A stretch of DNA of 49,357 bases from UBA6901 sp035256085. Lineage in GTDB: Bacteria; Pseudomonadota; Gammaproteobacteria; Acidiferrobacterales; UBA6901. The notes under the pieces are model-generated. The model did not search any database. It saw only the letters and a program-made list of their open reading frames with translations, and was not told the origin of the DNA. The stretch spans positions 1 to 49,357 of the forward strand of contig DATEYP010000046.1 of the NCBI GenBank assembly GCA_035256085.1, read 5' to 3'. Made by a program: the position numbers and the translations under genes. This document shows, piece by piece, positions 41,616-49,357 of this stretch. Position 1 is the stretch's first letter. Every line of letters begins with the position of its first letter.

Positions 41616-41770
41616 AAAAAGCAGTCAGCCGCAGATGAACGCAGATAAACGCGGAGGATATTCAATGCGCTGCCTGTATTCGCCAGCCCGCCAAAAAAGG
41701 TAAACGGCCGCGGTGCCTCAATGGCATGATGCATTTGCGTTAATTTGCTTTAATCTGCGTTCATCTGCGG
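41616..41770 (+). mobile_element. MITE-like element, copy B
   Basis: It starts AAAAAGCAGTCAGCCGCAG, then ATGAACGCAGATAAACGCGG, and ends TAATCTGCGTTCATCTGCGG (41751-41770). Over its whole length it is homologous to the reverse complement of copy A (17803-17943), with small indels in the centre. It fills most of the gap between the rhodanese fusion and lpd. No coding capacity. Confidence 0.75.
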
Positions 41771-41789
41771 CGAAACGCCGTTTTTCGGA

Positions 41790-43217
41790 TTATTGGTGCA
41801 GGGGGCGACCCAGGGCGGCCAGGGCGGCCTCGTGCAGGGCCTCGGAAAGCGTCGGGTGGGCGTGGCAGATGCGCGCCAGATCCTCGGCCGCCGCGGCGAA
41901 CTCCATGGCCACCACCGCCTCCCCGAGCAGTTCTGAGACCCGCGGGCCGATCATGTGCACCCCCAGAATCCGGTCGGTCAAATCATCCGCCAGCACCTTC
42001 ACGAAGCCGTGGGTCTCGCCCAGCGCCTGGGCGCGGCCATTGGCCATGAACCAGAATACCCCCTTGCGGAAGGCCGTCCCGGCGGCCCTGAGGGCCTGCT
42101 CGGTCTGGCCCACCCAGGCGATCTCGGGCGCGGTGTAGAGTACTGAAGGGATAGCGGCGTAGTTCACCTCCGGCTGTTGCCCGGCGATGCGTTCGGCCAC
42201 GGCCAGCCCCTCCTCCGAGGCCTTGTGCGCCAGCATCGGCCCGCGCACGCAATCGCCGATGGCATAAACATTCGGTAAAGTCGTGCGGCAGTGAGCATCC
42301 ACCTCGATAAAACCACGCGCATCGAGCTTGAGTCCGGCTGCTTCGGCATTGATACCCGCGGTGTTGGGCACGCGTCCGGCGGCCACCAGCAATTTGTCGC
42401 ATTCGAAGCGCTGTGCGCCCTGGGCGTCTTGGTACGCGACGCGGATGCCACTCTTCCCGAGCTGCATGGACACAGGCTTGGCACTGAGCTTGACCGTGAG
42501 GCCCTGCTCTTTCGTGAACAGCCTCCACGCCTCGGCCGCAACCTGGGTATCGGCGCTGGCCAGAAAGGTATGATGAGGCTCGAATAGCGTGACCTCGCTG
42601 CCGAGCCGGCGCCACACGCTGCCCAGCTCCAGCCCGATCACGCCCGCGCCGATGATGCCAAGACGCTTCGGCGGTGCCTCAAAACTGAGCGCACCGGCGT
42701 TGTCCACCACGCTCTCGCCATCGACCGGGAACAGCGGCAGGGATGCCGGTATCGATCCGGAGGCGACGATCACGCAGCGCGCCGTGATTTCCTCACGTTC
42801 ATTCCCGTTTACCACCTCCAGCACGCAGTTGTCACCCGTGCGCACGAAACGGCCGGTCCCCGGTTTCGAGTCCACCTTGTTCTTGCGAAACAGATAGGCA
42901 ATACCGGCGGTGGATTTGTCCACGATCTTGTCTTTGCGCACCAGCATCCGGCCAACATCCATGCTGGCGTCCTTCACGGCAATGCCATGCTCGCCGATGC
43001 CCTGCCGGAGATGCGCATACCGCTCGGAGGATTCGAGCAGCGCCTTGGAGGGGATGCAGCCGACGTTCAGGCAGGTGCCGCCGAGCACCGGCTTGCCGGC
43101 GGAATTCGTCCACGCATCGATGCACACGGTATTGAGGCCCAGCTGCGCGCAGCGGATCGCCGCCACGTAGCCGCCCGGACCGGCGCCGATCACCGCGACT
43201 TCATAAGAAGCAGGCAT
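41790..43217 (-). CDS. lpd: Dihydrolipoamide dehydrogenase (E3)
   Basis: The protein has 475 aa from ATG 43217. The FAD-binding motif is VAVIGAGPGGYVAAIRCAQL, the redox-active disulfide is GGTCLNVGCIPSK, the NAD-binding motif is LGIIGAGVIGLELGSVW, and the active-site histidine/glutamate lies in CHAHPTLSEALHEA. E3 reoxidises the lipoyl groups of the 2-oxoglutarate (and possibly pyruvate) dehydrogenase complex. It is the third gene after sucA and sucB, separated from sucB by MITE-like element E. Confidence 0.96.
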   Translation of the reverse strand: MPASYEVAVIGAGPGGYVAAIRCAQLGLNTVCIDAWTNSAGKPVLGGTCLNVGCIPSKALLESSERYAHLRQGIGEHGIAVKDASMDVGRMLVRKDKIVDKSTAGIAYLFRKNKVDSKPGTGRFVRTGDNCVLEVVNGNEREEITARCVIVASGSIPASLPLFPVDGESVVDNAGALSFEAPPKRLGIIGAGVIGLELGSVWRRLGSEVTLFEPHHTFLASADTQVAAEAWRLFTKEQGLTVKLSAKPVSMQLGKSGIRVAYQDAQGAQRFECDKLLVAAGRVPNTAGINAEAAGLKLDARGFIEVDAHCRTTLPNVYAIGDCVRGPMLAHKASEEGLAVAERIAGQQPEVNYAAIPSVLYTAPEIAWVGQTEQALRAAGTAFRKGVFWFMANGRAQALGETHGFVKVLADDLTDRILGVHMIGPRVSELLGEAVVAMEFAAAAEDLARICHAHPTLSEALHEAALAALGRPLHQ

Positions 43218-43237
43218 TTTTGAACCTATGATTTTGG

Positions 43238-43420
43238 CCACAGATGAACGCAGATGAACACGGATAAATCAGAAAATTATTTGTGTTCATTCGTGCTGGA
43301 TTATTTTCTTCTTATCCTGGCATGACCGCGACCGTAACACTCAAACTTCTGAACACAGAATGGCACGGACAAATCAATAATTTATCTGTGTTTATCTGCG
43401 TTCATCTGTGGCTGAAATAT
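43238..43420. mobile_element. MITE-like element E between sucB and lpd
   Basis: CCACAGATGAACGCAGATGA is at the left end (43239-43258), and TTTATCTGCGTTCATCTGTGG at the right end (43391-43411) is its inverted copy. The centre is ~130 bp and unlike copies A and B. It lies inside the sucAB-lpd operon without obvious termination signals. Confidence 0.65.
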
Positions 43421-43432
43421 TATAAACCTCTC

Positions 43433-44650
43433 TCACACGTCCAGAAGCAAGCGCGCCGGGTCTTCGAGTTCTTCCCTGATGGCCACCAGACCGAGCACGG
43501 CATCGCGACCGTCGATCAGGCGATGGTCGTAGGAAAGCGCCAGGTACATCATCGGCCGGATCACCACCTGGCCGTTCTCGGCCATCGGGCGCTCCTGGAT
43601 CTTGTGCATGCCGAGAATCGCGCCCTGCGGCGGGTTGATGATGGGCGTCGACAGCAGCGAGCCGAATACCCCGCCGTTGGTGATGGTGAAGGTGCCGCCG
43701 GTAAGCTCTTCGAGCGTGAGCTTGCCGTCGCGCGCACGCGTGGCCAGCTCGGCGATGCCCTTCTCGATATCGGCGATCGACAGCTGCTCGGCATCCCGCA
43801 CGATTGGCACCACCAGCCCGCGCGGGCTCGATACCGCGATGCCGATGTCGTAGTAGCCATGGTAGACGATGTCGCTGCCGTCGATCGAGGCGTTCAGTAC
43901 CGGGTACTTCTTCAGTGCAACGACCGCCGCCTTGACGAAAAATGACATGAAGCCGAGCTTGACGCCATGTTCCTTCTCGAAGCGATCCTTGTAACGGCTG
44001 CGGATCTCCATGATCGGCTGCATGTTGACCTCGTTAAAGGTCGTGAGCGTCGCGGTGCTGCGCTGTGACTCCAGCAGGCGCTCAGCGATGCGCAGGCGCA
44101 GGCGCGATATCGGCGCGCGCTGTTCCGGACGGCCGTCACTCGTATGCGAAACCGTCGCCGTCGCGGGCGGCCCTTCGACTCCGCTCAGGACAGGCGTGAT
44201 GGCCGGGGTCTTGGGTTTTGTTTCGGCGGCAGCCAGCACATCCGCCTTGGTCACGCGCCCGCCCCGGCCGCTGCCGGACCCGGGCTTCACGCCCTGTTCG
44301 GTGGCGATCTTGCGCGCCGCCGGACTCATGGCCGGCCCGGCGGCTGTTTTGGGAACGGGGGCCTGGGCCGCCGGCCCTTTGGCTTCGCTCAGGACAGGTT
44401 TGGCGGCGGGCTGCGCCGCGGCGGTGTCGAGCTCGGCAATCACGTCGTCGCTGATCACCGCCGCGCCTTCGGGCTTCACAATGCGCGTCAGGCGGCCGGC
44501 GGCCGGGGCGGGAATCTCGAATACGACCTTGTCGGTCTCGACCTCGATCAGGATTTCATCACGCTCGACAAAATCGCCTTCCTGTTTGTGCCAGGCCATC
44601 AGGGTGGCGGTCGATACGGACTCGGACAAAGGGGGGATACGGATTTCCAT
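43433..44650 (-). CDS. sucB: Dihydrolipoyl succinyltransferase (E2 of 2-oxoglutarate dehydrogenase)
   Basis: The protein has 405 aa. The lipoyl domain has the modified lysine in IEVETDKVVFEIPAPAAG; the peripheral-subunit-binding domain is MSPAARKIATEQGVKPGSGS with GRVTKADVL. The catalytic domain ends with SYDHRLIDGRDAVLGL (His and Asp catalytic). Two linkers carry similar repeat-derived inserts, KPVLSEAKGPAAQ and TPVLSGVEGPPAT, both encoded by CGCTCAGGACAGG-type DNA. SucB takes the succinyl group from the SucA reaction to CoA. The sucA stop is 133 bp upstream. Confidence 0.96.
   Translation of the reverse strand: MEIRIPPLSESVSTATLMAWHKQEGDFVERDEILIEVETDKVVFEIPAPAAGRLTRIVKPEGAAVISDDVIAELDTAAAQPAAKPVLSEAKGPAAQAPVPKTAAGPAMSPAARKIATEQGVKPGSGSGRGGRVTKADVLAAAETKPKTPAITPVLSGVEGPPATATVSHTSDGRPEQRAPISRLRLRIAERLLESQRSTATLTTFNEVNMQPIMEIRSRYKDRFEKEHGVKLGFMSFFVKAAVVALKKYPVLNASIDGSDIVYHGYYDIGIAVSSPRGLVVPIVRDAEQLSIADIEKGIAELATRARDGKLTLEELTGGTFTITNGGVFGSLLSTPIINPPQGAILGMHKIQERPMAENGQVVIRPMMYLALSYDHRLIDGRDAVLGLVAIREELEDPARLLLDV
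44171..44400. repeat. Pair of CGCTCAGGACAGG repeats inside sucB
   Basis: CCCTTCGACTCCGCTCAGGA followed by CAGG (44171-44194) and CCCTTTGGCTTCGCTCAGGA followed by CAGG (44375-44398) are near-identical direct copies 204 bp apart. Both are in the same reading frame and encode (L)SGVEG and (L)SEAKG in flexible linkers flanking the subunit-binding domain. Confidence 0.75.
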
Positions 44651-44783
44651 TGAGCCTCATTCTGCGTTCTTGTTGAGCTCCTGACTATCTATATAAAGGT
44701 AAGCAAGCCCAATAATAACCTTAACCTCTAAATAGTATGTAGCCGCTTGCCTGGACCCCTGCGATTCGGGAACTTGCCACCGG

Positions 44784-47618
44784 TTATGCGTCCAAAGCCA
44801 GCGCCTCGTCCACCAGTGCCTGCTGCTGGGCCCGGTGCACGTCCAGGTAACCGCCGGCCGGCGCGGCCGAGGACGGGCGGCTGGCCGAGCGCAGCATCTG
44901 GCCAGGCCGCATCAGATCGCTGAGATAATGCTGCAACCAGTACCAGGCGCCCTGGTTCTTCGGCTCCTCCTGTACCCACAGCAGCTCCTTGGCGTTCGGG
45001 AAACGGTCGAGCTCGCGCTTGAAGTCATCGTGCGGGAAGGGATAGAGCTGTTCGATGCGCACAATGGCGATGTCGCCGATTTTGCGTTCGCGCCGAGCCA
45101 GCAACAAGTCGAAATACACCTTGCCGCTGCACGCCACGACACGCCGCACACCGTTCGCGTCCATCGCCTCGATCTCGCCGATCACCGGGTGAAAGGCGCC
45201 GCTGACCAGATCCGCGAGCGGTGACACCGATTCCTTGTGGCGCAGCAGACTCTTCGGGCTCAGGATGATGAGCGGTTTGCGGTATGGACGGATCATCTGG
45301 CGGCGCAACATGTGAAACATCTGCGCCGGCAGCGACGGCACGCATACCTGCAGGTTGTACTCGGCGCACAGTTGCAGGTAGCGTTCGAGACGCGCCGAGG
45401 AGTGCTCCGGCCCCTGGCCCTCGTAACCGTGCGGCAGCATCATGGCGAGGCCCGCGTGCACGCCCCACTTGCTCTCGCTCGCGGCGATGAACTGGTCGAT
45501 CACCACCTGCGCGCCGTTCGCGAAGTCGCCGAACTGCGCCTCCCACAACACCAGCTGATTGGGCTCGGCCGCGGCATAGCCATATTCGAAACCGAGCACC
45601 GCCTCCTCGGAGAGCAACGAGTCGATGATCACGAAATTCGGCTGACCCTCCTTGATGTGCTGCAGCGGCACGTGCACGCCCTCGTCCCAGCGCTCGCGGT
45701 TCTGGTCGTGCAGCACCGCATGCCGGTGAAAAAACGTACCGCGCCCGGAATCCTGACCGGACAGGCGCACGCCGTAGCCGTCATGCAGCAGTGCCGCGTA
45801 CGCCAGATTTTCGGCCATGCCCCAGTCGAGCGCCAGCCGGCCAAGCCCCATCTCGCGGCGCGCGGCCATGATCTTTTCCACCGTCGGGTGCAGCTTGAAG
45901 TGTTCGGGAATGGCCGTCAGGCGTTCGGCCAGGTATTTGATGGTGTCCTGCGGCACACCGGTAACCGCCGGCTGTGTCCACGGCGTACCGACAAACGGCT
46001 TCCAGTCCACCGCGTAGGAGCGCTTGTAGTCGGTCGGCATGGTCCTGACCAGCGATCCGCCGCCTTCGACCAGCACGCGGTACTCGGCGACCAGCCTGTC
46101 GGCATCGGCCGGTGCGAGCAGACCCTCGCGCAGCAGGCGCTCGGCGTACAGCTTGCGTGTGCCCGGGTGCAGGGCGATTTTCTTGTACATGAGCGGTTGC
46201 GTGACCATCGGCTCGTCCTGCTCGTTATGGCCGAGGCGACGGCAGCAGACGAGGTCAATCACCACATCCTTGCCGAACGCCATGCGGAAATCGAACGCCG
46301 CCTGGGTGACGAGCAACACCGCCTCCGGATCGTCGCCATTCACATGGAACACCGGTGCATCCACCATCTTGGCCACATCCGTGCAATAGAGCGTCGAACG
46401 TGTATCGCGCGGATCGGAGGTGGTGAAACCGATCTGATTGTTGATGACCAGGTGCACCGTGCCGCCGGTACCGTAGCCGCGCGTCTGCGAGAGATTGAGC
46501 GTCTCCATTACCACGCCCTGGCCGGCGAACGCGGAATCGCCGTGCAGCAGCACCGGCACCGCCAGCTTGCCTTGCTTGTCGGCGCGGCGCTGCTGGCGGG
46601 CGCGCGTCGCGCCCTCGATCACCGGGTTGATGATTTCAAGGTGCGAGGGGTTGAAGCCCAATGTGAGGTGGATCGGCCCGTGCGCGGTGGCGACATCGCG
46701 CGAATAGCCCTGATGGTATTTAACGTCGCCCGAGGCATCGCCGTTCTTGTGCTTGCCTTCGAACTCCTCGAACAAGGTGACCGGCGGTTTGCCGAGAATG
46801 TTCACCAGCACATTCAGGCGCCCGCGATGCGCCATGCCGATCACCAGTTCCTGCACACCGTGACTCGCGGCGTGGCTCACCAACGCATCGAGTGAGACGA
46901 TCGTGCTCTCTCCGCCTTCGAGCGAGAAGCGTTTTTGCCCGACGAAGCGGGTGTGCAGATATTTTTCAAAGGTTTCAGCCGCGGTCAGGGTCCCGAGCAC
47001 GTGGCGTTTTTCCCCGGCCGACAACGTGGGCGTGGAGTTGACGGTCTCGAAGCGCGCCTGGATCCAGCGCTTCTGTGCCACATCGGTGATGTGCATGTAT
47101 TCAAGACCGATCGTCCCGCAGTAGGTCTTCTTGAGCGAAGCAAGAATGTGGCGCAACGGCGCCTGCGCCGGACCCGCGAATGAACCGGTGCCGAACACGC
47201 TGTCGAGATCGGTGAGCGCCAGCCCGTAGTGCGCCGGATCAAGCTCCGACAGCGGCGCCGGTTCCTGGCGCCTGAGTGGATCGAGATCGGCGTGGCGCAC
47301 GCCGAGGAAGCGGTACGCATTGATGAGCTGCAGCACACTCACCTGCTTGCGCTCGGCGGCCGCGATCTCGGCGACCGCGGCATGCAGGGCGCCCGGCGGC
47401 GGATGATGCTCGTGTGCGAGCTTCACGAACGCCTCGCGGATGCGCGTGTGCGGCACGTCGCGCGTCGCACCCGGCTGCTGCAGCTTTTCGAAGTACGCGC
47501 GCCATTCGGGCGCGACCCGCTCCGGGCCCTCCAGCCAGGTTTCGTACAGTTCCTCGATGAACGCCGCGTTTCCGGCGAACAGATAGGAGTTGCCGCGCAT
47601 CTCTTTCAGCATTTCCAC
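44784..47618 (-). CDS. sucA: 2-oxoglutarate dehydrogenase E1 component
   Basis: The 944-aa protein is collinear with E. coli SucA: NAYRFLGVRHADLDPL, GLEYMHITDVAQKRWIQ, the GMAHRGRLNVLVNILGKPP block, and the thiamin-diphosphate region HGDSAFAGQGVV, then INNQIGFTTSDPRDTRST. The C-terminal pyrimidine-binding domain is also present (QFGDFANGAQVVIDQFIAAS, MLPHGYEGQGPEHSSARLER). The start is uncertain between GTG 47618 and ATG 47612. It decarboxylates 2-oxoglutarate in the TCA cycle and is the first gene of sucA-sucB-lpd. Confidence 0.97.
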   Translation of the reverse strand: MEMLKEMRGNSYLFAGNAAFIEELYETWLEGPERVAPEWRAYFEKLQQPGATRDVPHTRIREAFVKLAHEHHPPPGALHAAVAEIAAAERKQVSVLQLINAYRFLGVRHADLDPLRRQEPAPLSELDPAHYGLALTDLDSVFGTGSFAGPAQAPLRHILASLKKTYCGTIGLEYMHITDVAQKRWIQARFETVNSTPTLSAGEKRHVLGTLTAAETFEKYLHTRFVGQKRFSLEGGESTIVSLDALVSHAASHGVQELVIGMAHRGRLNVLVNILGKPPVTLFEEFEGKHKNGDASGDVKYHQGYSRDVATAHGPIHLTLGFNPSHLEIINPVIEGATRARQQRRADKQGKLAVPVLLHGDSAFAGQGVVMETLNLSQTRGYGTGGTVHLVINNQIGFTTSDPRDTRSTLYCTDVAKMVDAPVFHVNGDDPEAVLLVTQAAFDFRMAFGKDVVIDLVCCRRLGHNEQDEPMVTQPLMYKKIALHPGTRKLYAERLLREGLLAPADADRLVAEYRVLVEGGGSLVRTMPTDYKRSYAVDWKPFVGTPWTQPAVTGVPQDTIKYLAERLTAIPEHFKLHPTVEKIMAARREMGLGRLALDWGMAENLAYAALLHDGYGVRLSGQDSGRGTFFHRHAVLHDQNRERWDEGVHVPLQHIKEGQPNFVIIDSLLSEEAVLGFEYGYAAAEPNQLVLWEAQFGDFANGAQVVIDQFIAASESKWGVHAGLAMMLPHGYEGQGPEHSSARLERYLQLCAEYNLQVCVPSLPAQMFHMLRRQMIRPYRKPLIILSPKSLLRHKESVSPLADLVSGAFHPVIGEIEAMDANGVRRVVACSGKVYFDLLLARRERKIGDIAIVRIEQLYPFPHDDFKRELDRFPNAKELLWVQEEPKNQGAWYWLQHYLSDLMRPGQMLRSASRPSSAAPAGGYLDVHRAQQQALVDEALALDA

Positions 47619-47649
47619 CCTGCCTGACGACTGTCCTTATGTTGTATTC

Positions 47650-47655
47650 ATTATA
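47650..47655 (-). promoter_or_regulatory. Candidate -10 box for sucA-sucB-lpd
   Basis: TATAAT on the minus strand, 32 bp before the sucA start. No good -35 is found at 16-18 bp, so the promoter may depend on an activator. The gap to the divergent PEBP-type gene is 173 bp. Confidence 0.4.
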
Positions 47656-47791
47656 GACAGGCTTCGCACTGTTCTCGCCGCCGTTCGGGTTAATAATCAT
47701 TTACCTGCGCGACCGCGCTTTGATGCATCTCAAGGCCGGCGAGGCCGGGAGGTGGAAGTATGTGCCAATAGAACCGTACCCGAGATCCGCC

Positions 47792-48247
47792 ATGCACCTG
47801 TCCTCCAGCGCCTTCCGCCACCAGGAAGAGATTCCAGTCCGCCACACCTGCGACGGCGAGAACACCCCGCCAGAGCTCGCCTGGAGCGGCGCCCCGGCCG
47901 GTACCCGGAGTTTCGTCCTGATCGTGGACGATCCCGATGCCCCCGACCCTCGCCACCCGCGCCAAACCTGGGTGCACTGGCTGGTGTACAACCTGCCGGC
48001 GGACTGTACCGGGCTACTGGCAGGCCAGCCGCTTCCGGCCGGTACGCAGCTCGGACGCAACGACTGGAATACCGCCGGCTACGGCGGCCCCTGCCCGCCG
48101 ATCGGCCGGCACCGGTATTTTCACAAACTCTATGCCCTCGATGCCGCCCTGCCGGACCTCAAGCATCCGGCCAAGCCGCAACTGGAACAGGCCATGAAGG
48201 GCCATGTACTGGCGCAGGTGGAACTGGTGGGGACCTACGAAAGATAG
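47792..48247 (+). CDS. YbhB/YbcL-type phosphatidylethanolamine-binding (PEBP) family protein
   Basis: The protein has 151 aa from ATG 47792; the frame is open further upstream. Hallmarks are HTCDGENTPPELAWSGAPAG, the ligand motif DDPDAPDPRHPRQTWVHWLV, and GYGGPCPPIGRHRYFHKLYA (GxHRY-F). Bacterial PEBP members are small soluble proteins of uncertain role, related to Raf kinase inhibitor. It is followed 86 bp later by a DUF502 gene in the same direction. Confidence 0.92.
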   Translation: MHLSSSAFRHQEEIPVRHTCDGENTPPELAWSGAPAGTRSFVLIVDDPDAPDPRHPRQTWVHWLVYNLPADCTGLLAGQPLPAGTQLGRNDWNTAGYGGPCPPIGRHRYFHKLYALDAALPDLKHPAKPQLEQAMKGHVLAQVELVGTYER

Positions 48248-48333
48248 AGCGGGATCGTGCATCAACCCTCATAATATTTCCCAGGCCCGCTGCCCGCGCG
48301 GCGAGATTTCCACAATGTGAACCGGGGGAAAGC

Positions 48334-49011
48334 ATGAAGACAATCGGAAGAATTCTGATCCGCGGTATCGACGCCCTGTTGCCGATTGGTGTCACGCTAT
48401 ATGTCATTTACTGGCTGGCATACTACGGAGACCGGCTGCTGGTCGATATGGTCCGGCCGATGCTGCCGGAAGCTTATATCTGGCCGGGCACCGGCGTTGT
48501 CGTTGGAGTACTGGTCATGTTTGTTATCGGTGCCATTGCCGTCACCAAACCGGGGCGCTGGATGTTTGGAGCGTTCGAACGGCTGTGCAATCGCATCCCG
48601 CTGGTCAAAACCGTCTTCCGCGGCACGCAGGATTTCACCCGCTTCTTCTTCGCGACCAGTGAACGCGGCGAATTCGGTCAGGTCGTGTGGGTGCCGTTCG
48701 GCGACATGCACCTGATCGGCTTCGTGACCCGCGGACCGGCCTACGGCCCCGCCGATGCCGCCGAGGGCGACCGGACCGTGGCGGTGTACGTGTCGATGAG
48801 CGCCGGCATCGGCGGCTTCACCGTCTATCTGCCGCACTCAAAACTGGAGCCGACCGGCCTGACGGTGGAGGAAGGCATGCGCCTGGTACTGTCGGCCGGC
48901 GTGTCGATGGCCGAGCCGCCGCGCGCGGTGCCGCCACCGAAACTCGAGCCGGCACCAGAGCAGCCGGCGAAGCCGAAGACGGCGCCGGAGGCGGGGACAC
49001 CAGGAGCGTGA
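48334..49011 (+). CDS. DUF502 family membrane protein (second copy)
   Basis: The protein has 225 aa from ATG 48334, with GGGGGAAAGC upstream. Two membrane helices (GIDALLPIGVTLYVIYWLA; GTGVVVGVLVMFVIGAIAVT), the motif NRIPLVKTVFRGTQDFTRFF, and the soluble DUF502 domain (VWVPFGDMHLIGFVTRG, SAGIGGFTVYLPHSKLEPT) are present. A Pro-rich tail (APEQPAKPKTAPEAG) is specific to this copy. It is a diverged paralogue of the gene at 36229-36849. Function unknown. Confidence 0.9.
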   Translation: MKTIGRILIRGIDALLPIGVTLYVIYWLAYYGDRLLVDMVRPMLPEAYIWPGTGVVVGVLVMFVIGAIAVTKPGRWMFGAFERLCNRIPLVKTVFRGTQDFTRFFFATSERGEFGQVVWVPFGDMHLIGFVTRGPAYGPADAAEGDRTVAVYVSMSAGIGGFTVYLPHSKLEPTGLTVEEGMRLVLSAGVSMAEPPRAVPPPKLEPAPEQPAKPKTAPEAGTPGA

Positions 49012-49020
49012 TCTCTGCTT

Positions 49021-49096
49021 CCCCTCTCCCTCTGGGAGAGGGCTACGCCTCCAGGGATGGAGGCGGTAGACCGCGTCGGGAACACGCGGTCGAGGG
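49021..49096. repeat. CCCTCTCCC repeat fused to CGACGCGGTCTACCGCCTCC repeat (copy 2)
   Basis: CCCCTCTCCCTCTGGGAGAG is at 49021-49040, with the hairpin arms completing at 49042. It continues directly into the reverse complement of the repeat at 28877-28930 (about 49042-49096). The junction suggests both families insert together or into each other. Confidence 0.8.
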
Positions 49097-49138
49097 TGAG
49101 GGTGGTGTTGGTAGGGCGCGCTTGCGCACCCTTCGGGC

Positions 49139-49357
49139 TCACGCCGCTTTCTTTGCCACCAACGGCTTGACCTTCGGCCGCGCCTTCTTGCTCACCGCCC
49201 AAAGGTCGTATTGCGACTGCATGTTCACCCACAACTCGGGGTCGGTTGCGAAAACCGCCGCCAGGCGCAGCGCCATGTCGGGGGTAACGGGCGTGCGGCC
49301 GTTCACGATCGCCGAGACATGCTTGCGGGAGACACCCAAAGCCTTGGCAGCCTGGGT
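49139..49357 (-). CDS. higA: HigA-family addiction-module antitoxin, N-terminus outside window
   Basis: The open frame enters from the right edge and stops at 49139; 72 residues are visible. It has the HigA helix-turn-helix TQAAKALGVSRKHVSAIVNG followed by RTPVTPDMALRLAAVFATDP and ELWVNMQSQYDLWAV, the standard HigA (VapI-type) C-terminus. HigA neutralises the HigB mRNA interferase, which would lie further upstream outside the window. The basic tail (KKARPKVKPLVAKKAA) is longer than usual. Confidence 0.92.
   Translation of the reverse strand, partial: TQAAKALGVSRKHVSAIVNGRTPVTPDMALRLAAVFATDPELWVNMQSQYDLWAVSKKARPKVKPLVAKKAA

Noticed and set aside
45237..46895. Long plus-strand open frame (552 codons) opposite sucA
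   Set aside because: It is the antisense shadow of sucA in GC-rich DNA; the composition is His/Arg/Leu-rich without domains. The same applies to the frames at 15339-16970 and 2612-3874.

Overview
The window looks like the chromosome of a GC-rich gammaproteobacterium, plausibly a sulfur-oxidising member of a Chromatiales/Acidiferrobacterales-like group. The order aspS–(nudB)–yebC–ruvCAB–ybgC–tolQRAB–pal–cpoB–queEC is the classical gammaproteobacterial one. A YeeE/YedE-type sulfur transporter and a complete sucA–sucB–lpd operon are also present. The genus assignment is inference; the gene order is seen directly.

Left third (about 285-17600, nearly all minus strand): a layered defence and toxin-antitoxin island between the end of ppsR and a tRNA-Lys(TTT) gene. 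Read in transcription order it holds vapB-vapC, hsdM, a YhcG/DUF1016 nuclease, hsdS, a 1513-aa protein joining a PD-(D/E)XK-like nuclease, a STAND-type P-loop ATPase and a long helical repeat tail, and then a 53-codon broken start of an hsdR gene. After this comes a plus-strand AbiL/RloAB-like ATPase plus frameshifted RloB pair, then minus-strand hipB-hipA, a full-length hsdR and a YgjP-type metalloprotease. Most genes in the minus-strand runs overlap by 1-4 bases or lie within a few bases of each other, so they are probably co-expressed. The Avs-like nuclease-STAND protein inside a type I restriction operon is the most interesting candidate system here.

Middle (17958-31000): tRNA-Lys with a near-consensus promoter, the YedE-like transporter, queE-queC (queuosine precursor synthesis), the Tol-Pal envelope system with cpoB, ybgC, the Holliday junction proteins RuvABC, yebC, a small alpha/beta hydrolase and nudB. 

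Between nudB and aspS (31141-34083) there is an accessory insertion: plus-strand GNAT and PhzF genes, and a minus-strand, visibly less GC-rich three-gene cassette (TIGR04255-type protein plus two unrecognised proteins) with overlapping reading frames.

Right third (34387-49357): aspS (probably non-discriminating), a DUF502 membrane protein, an FmdB-type zinc ribbon protein, an HU/IHF-like protein, a TPR-methyltransferase, a Nudix hydrolase, a double cyclic-nucleotide-binding/rhodanese fusion, lpd-sucB-sucA, a YbhB/PEBP-type protein, a second DUF502 gene and the edge of a HigA-type antitoxin.

The whole window is sprinkled with non-coding repeats of at least four families: (i) CCCTCTCCC...GGGAGAGGG palindromes, which have also entered hsdR, hsdM and the region before yhcG; (ii) MITE-like elements with CCGCAGATGAACGCAGAT-type inverted ends, including two full-length homologous copies in opposite orientation; (iii) a CGACGCGGTCTACCGCCTCC-type repeat; and (iv) short CGCTCAGGACAGG repeats inside sucB.
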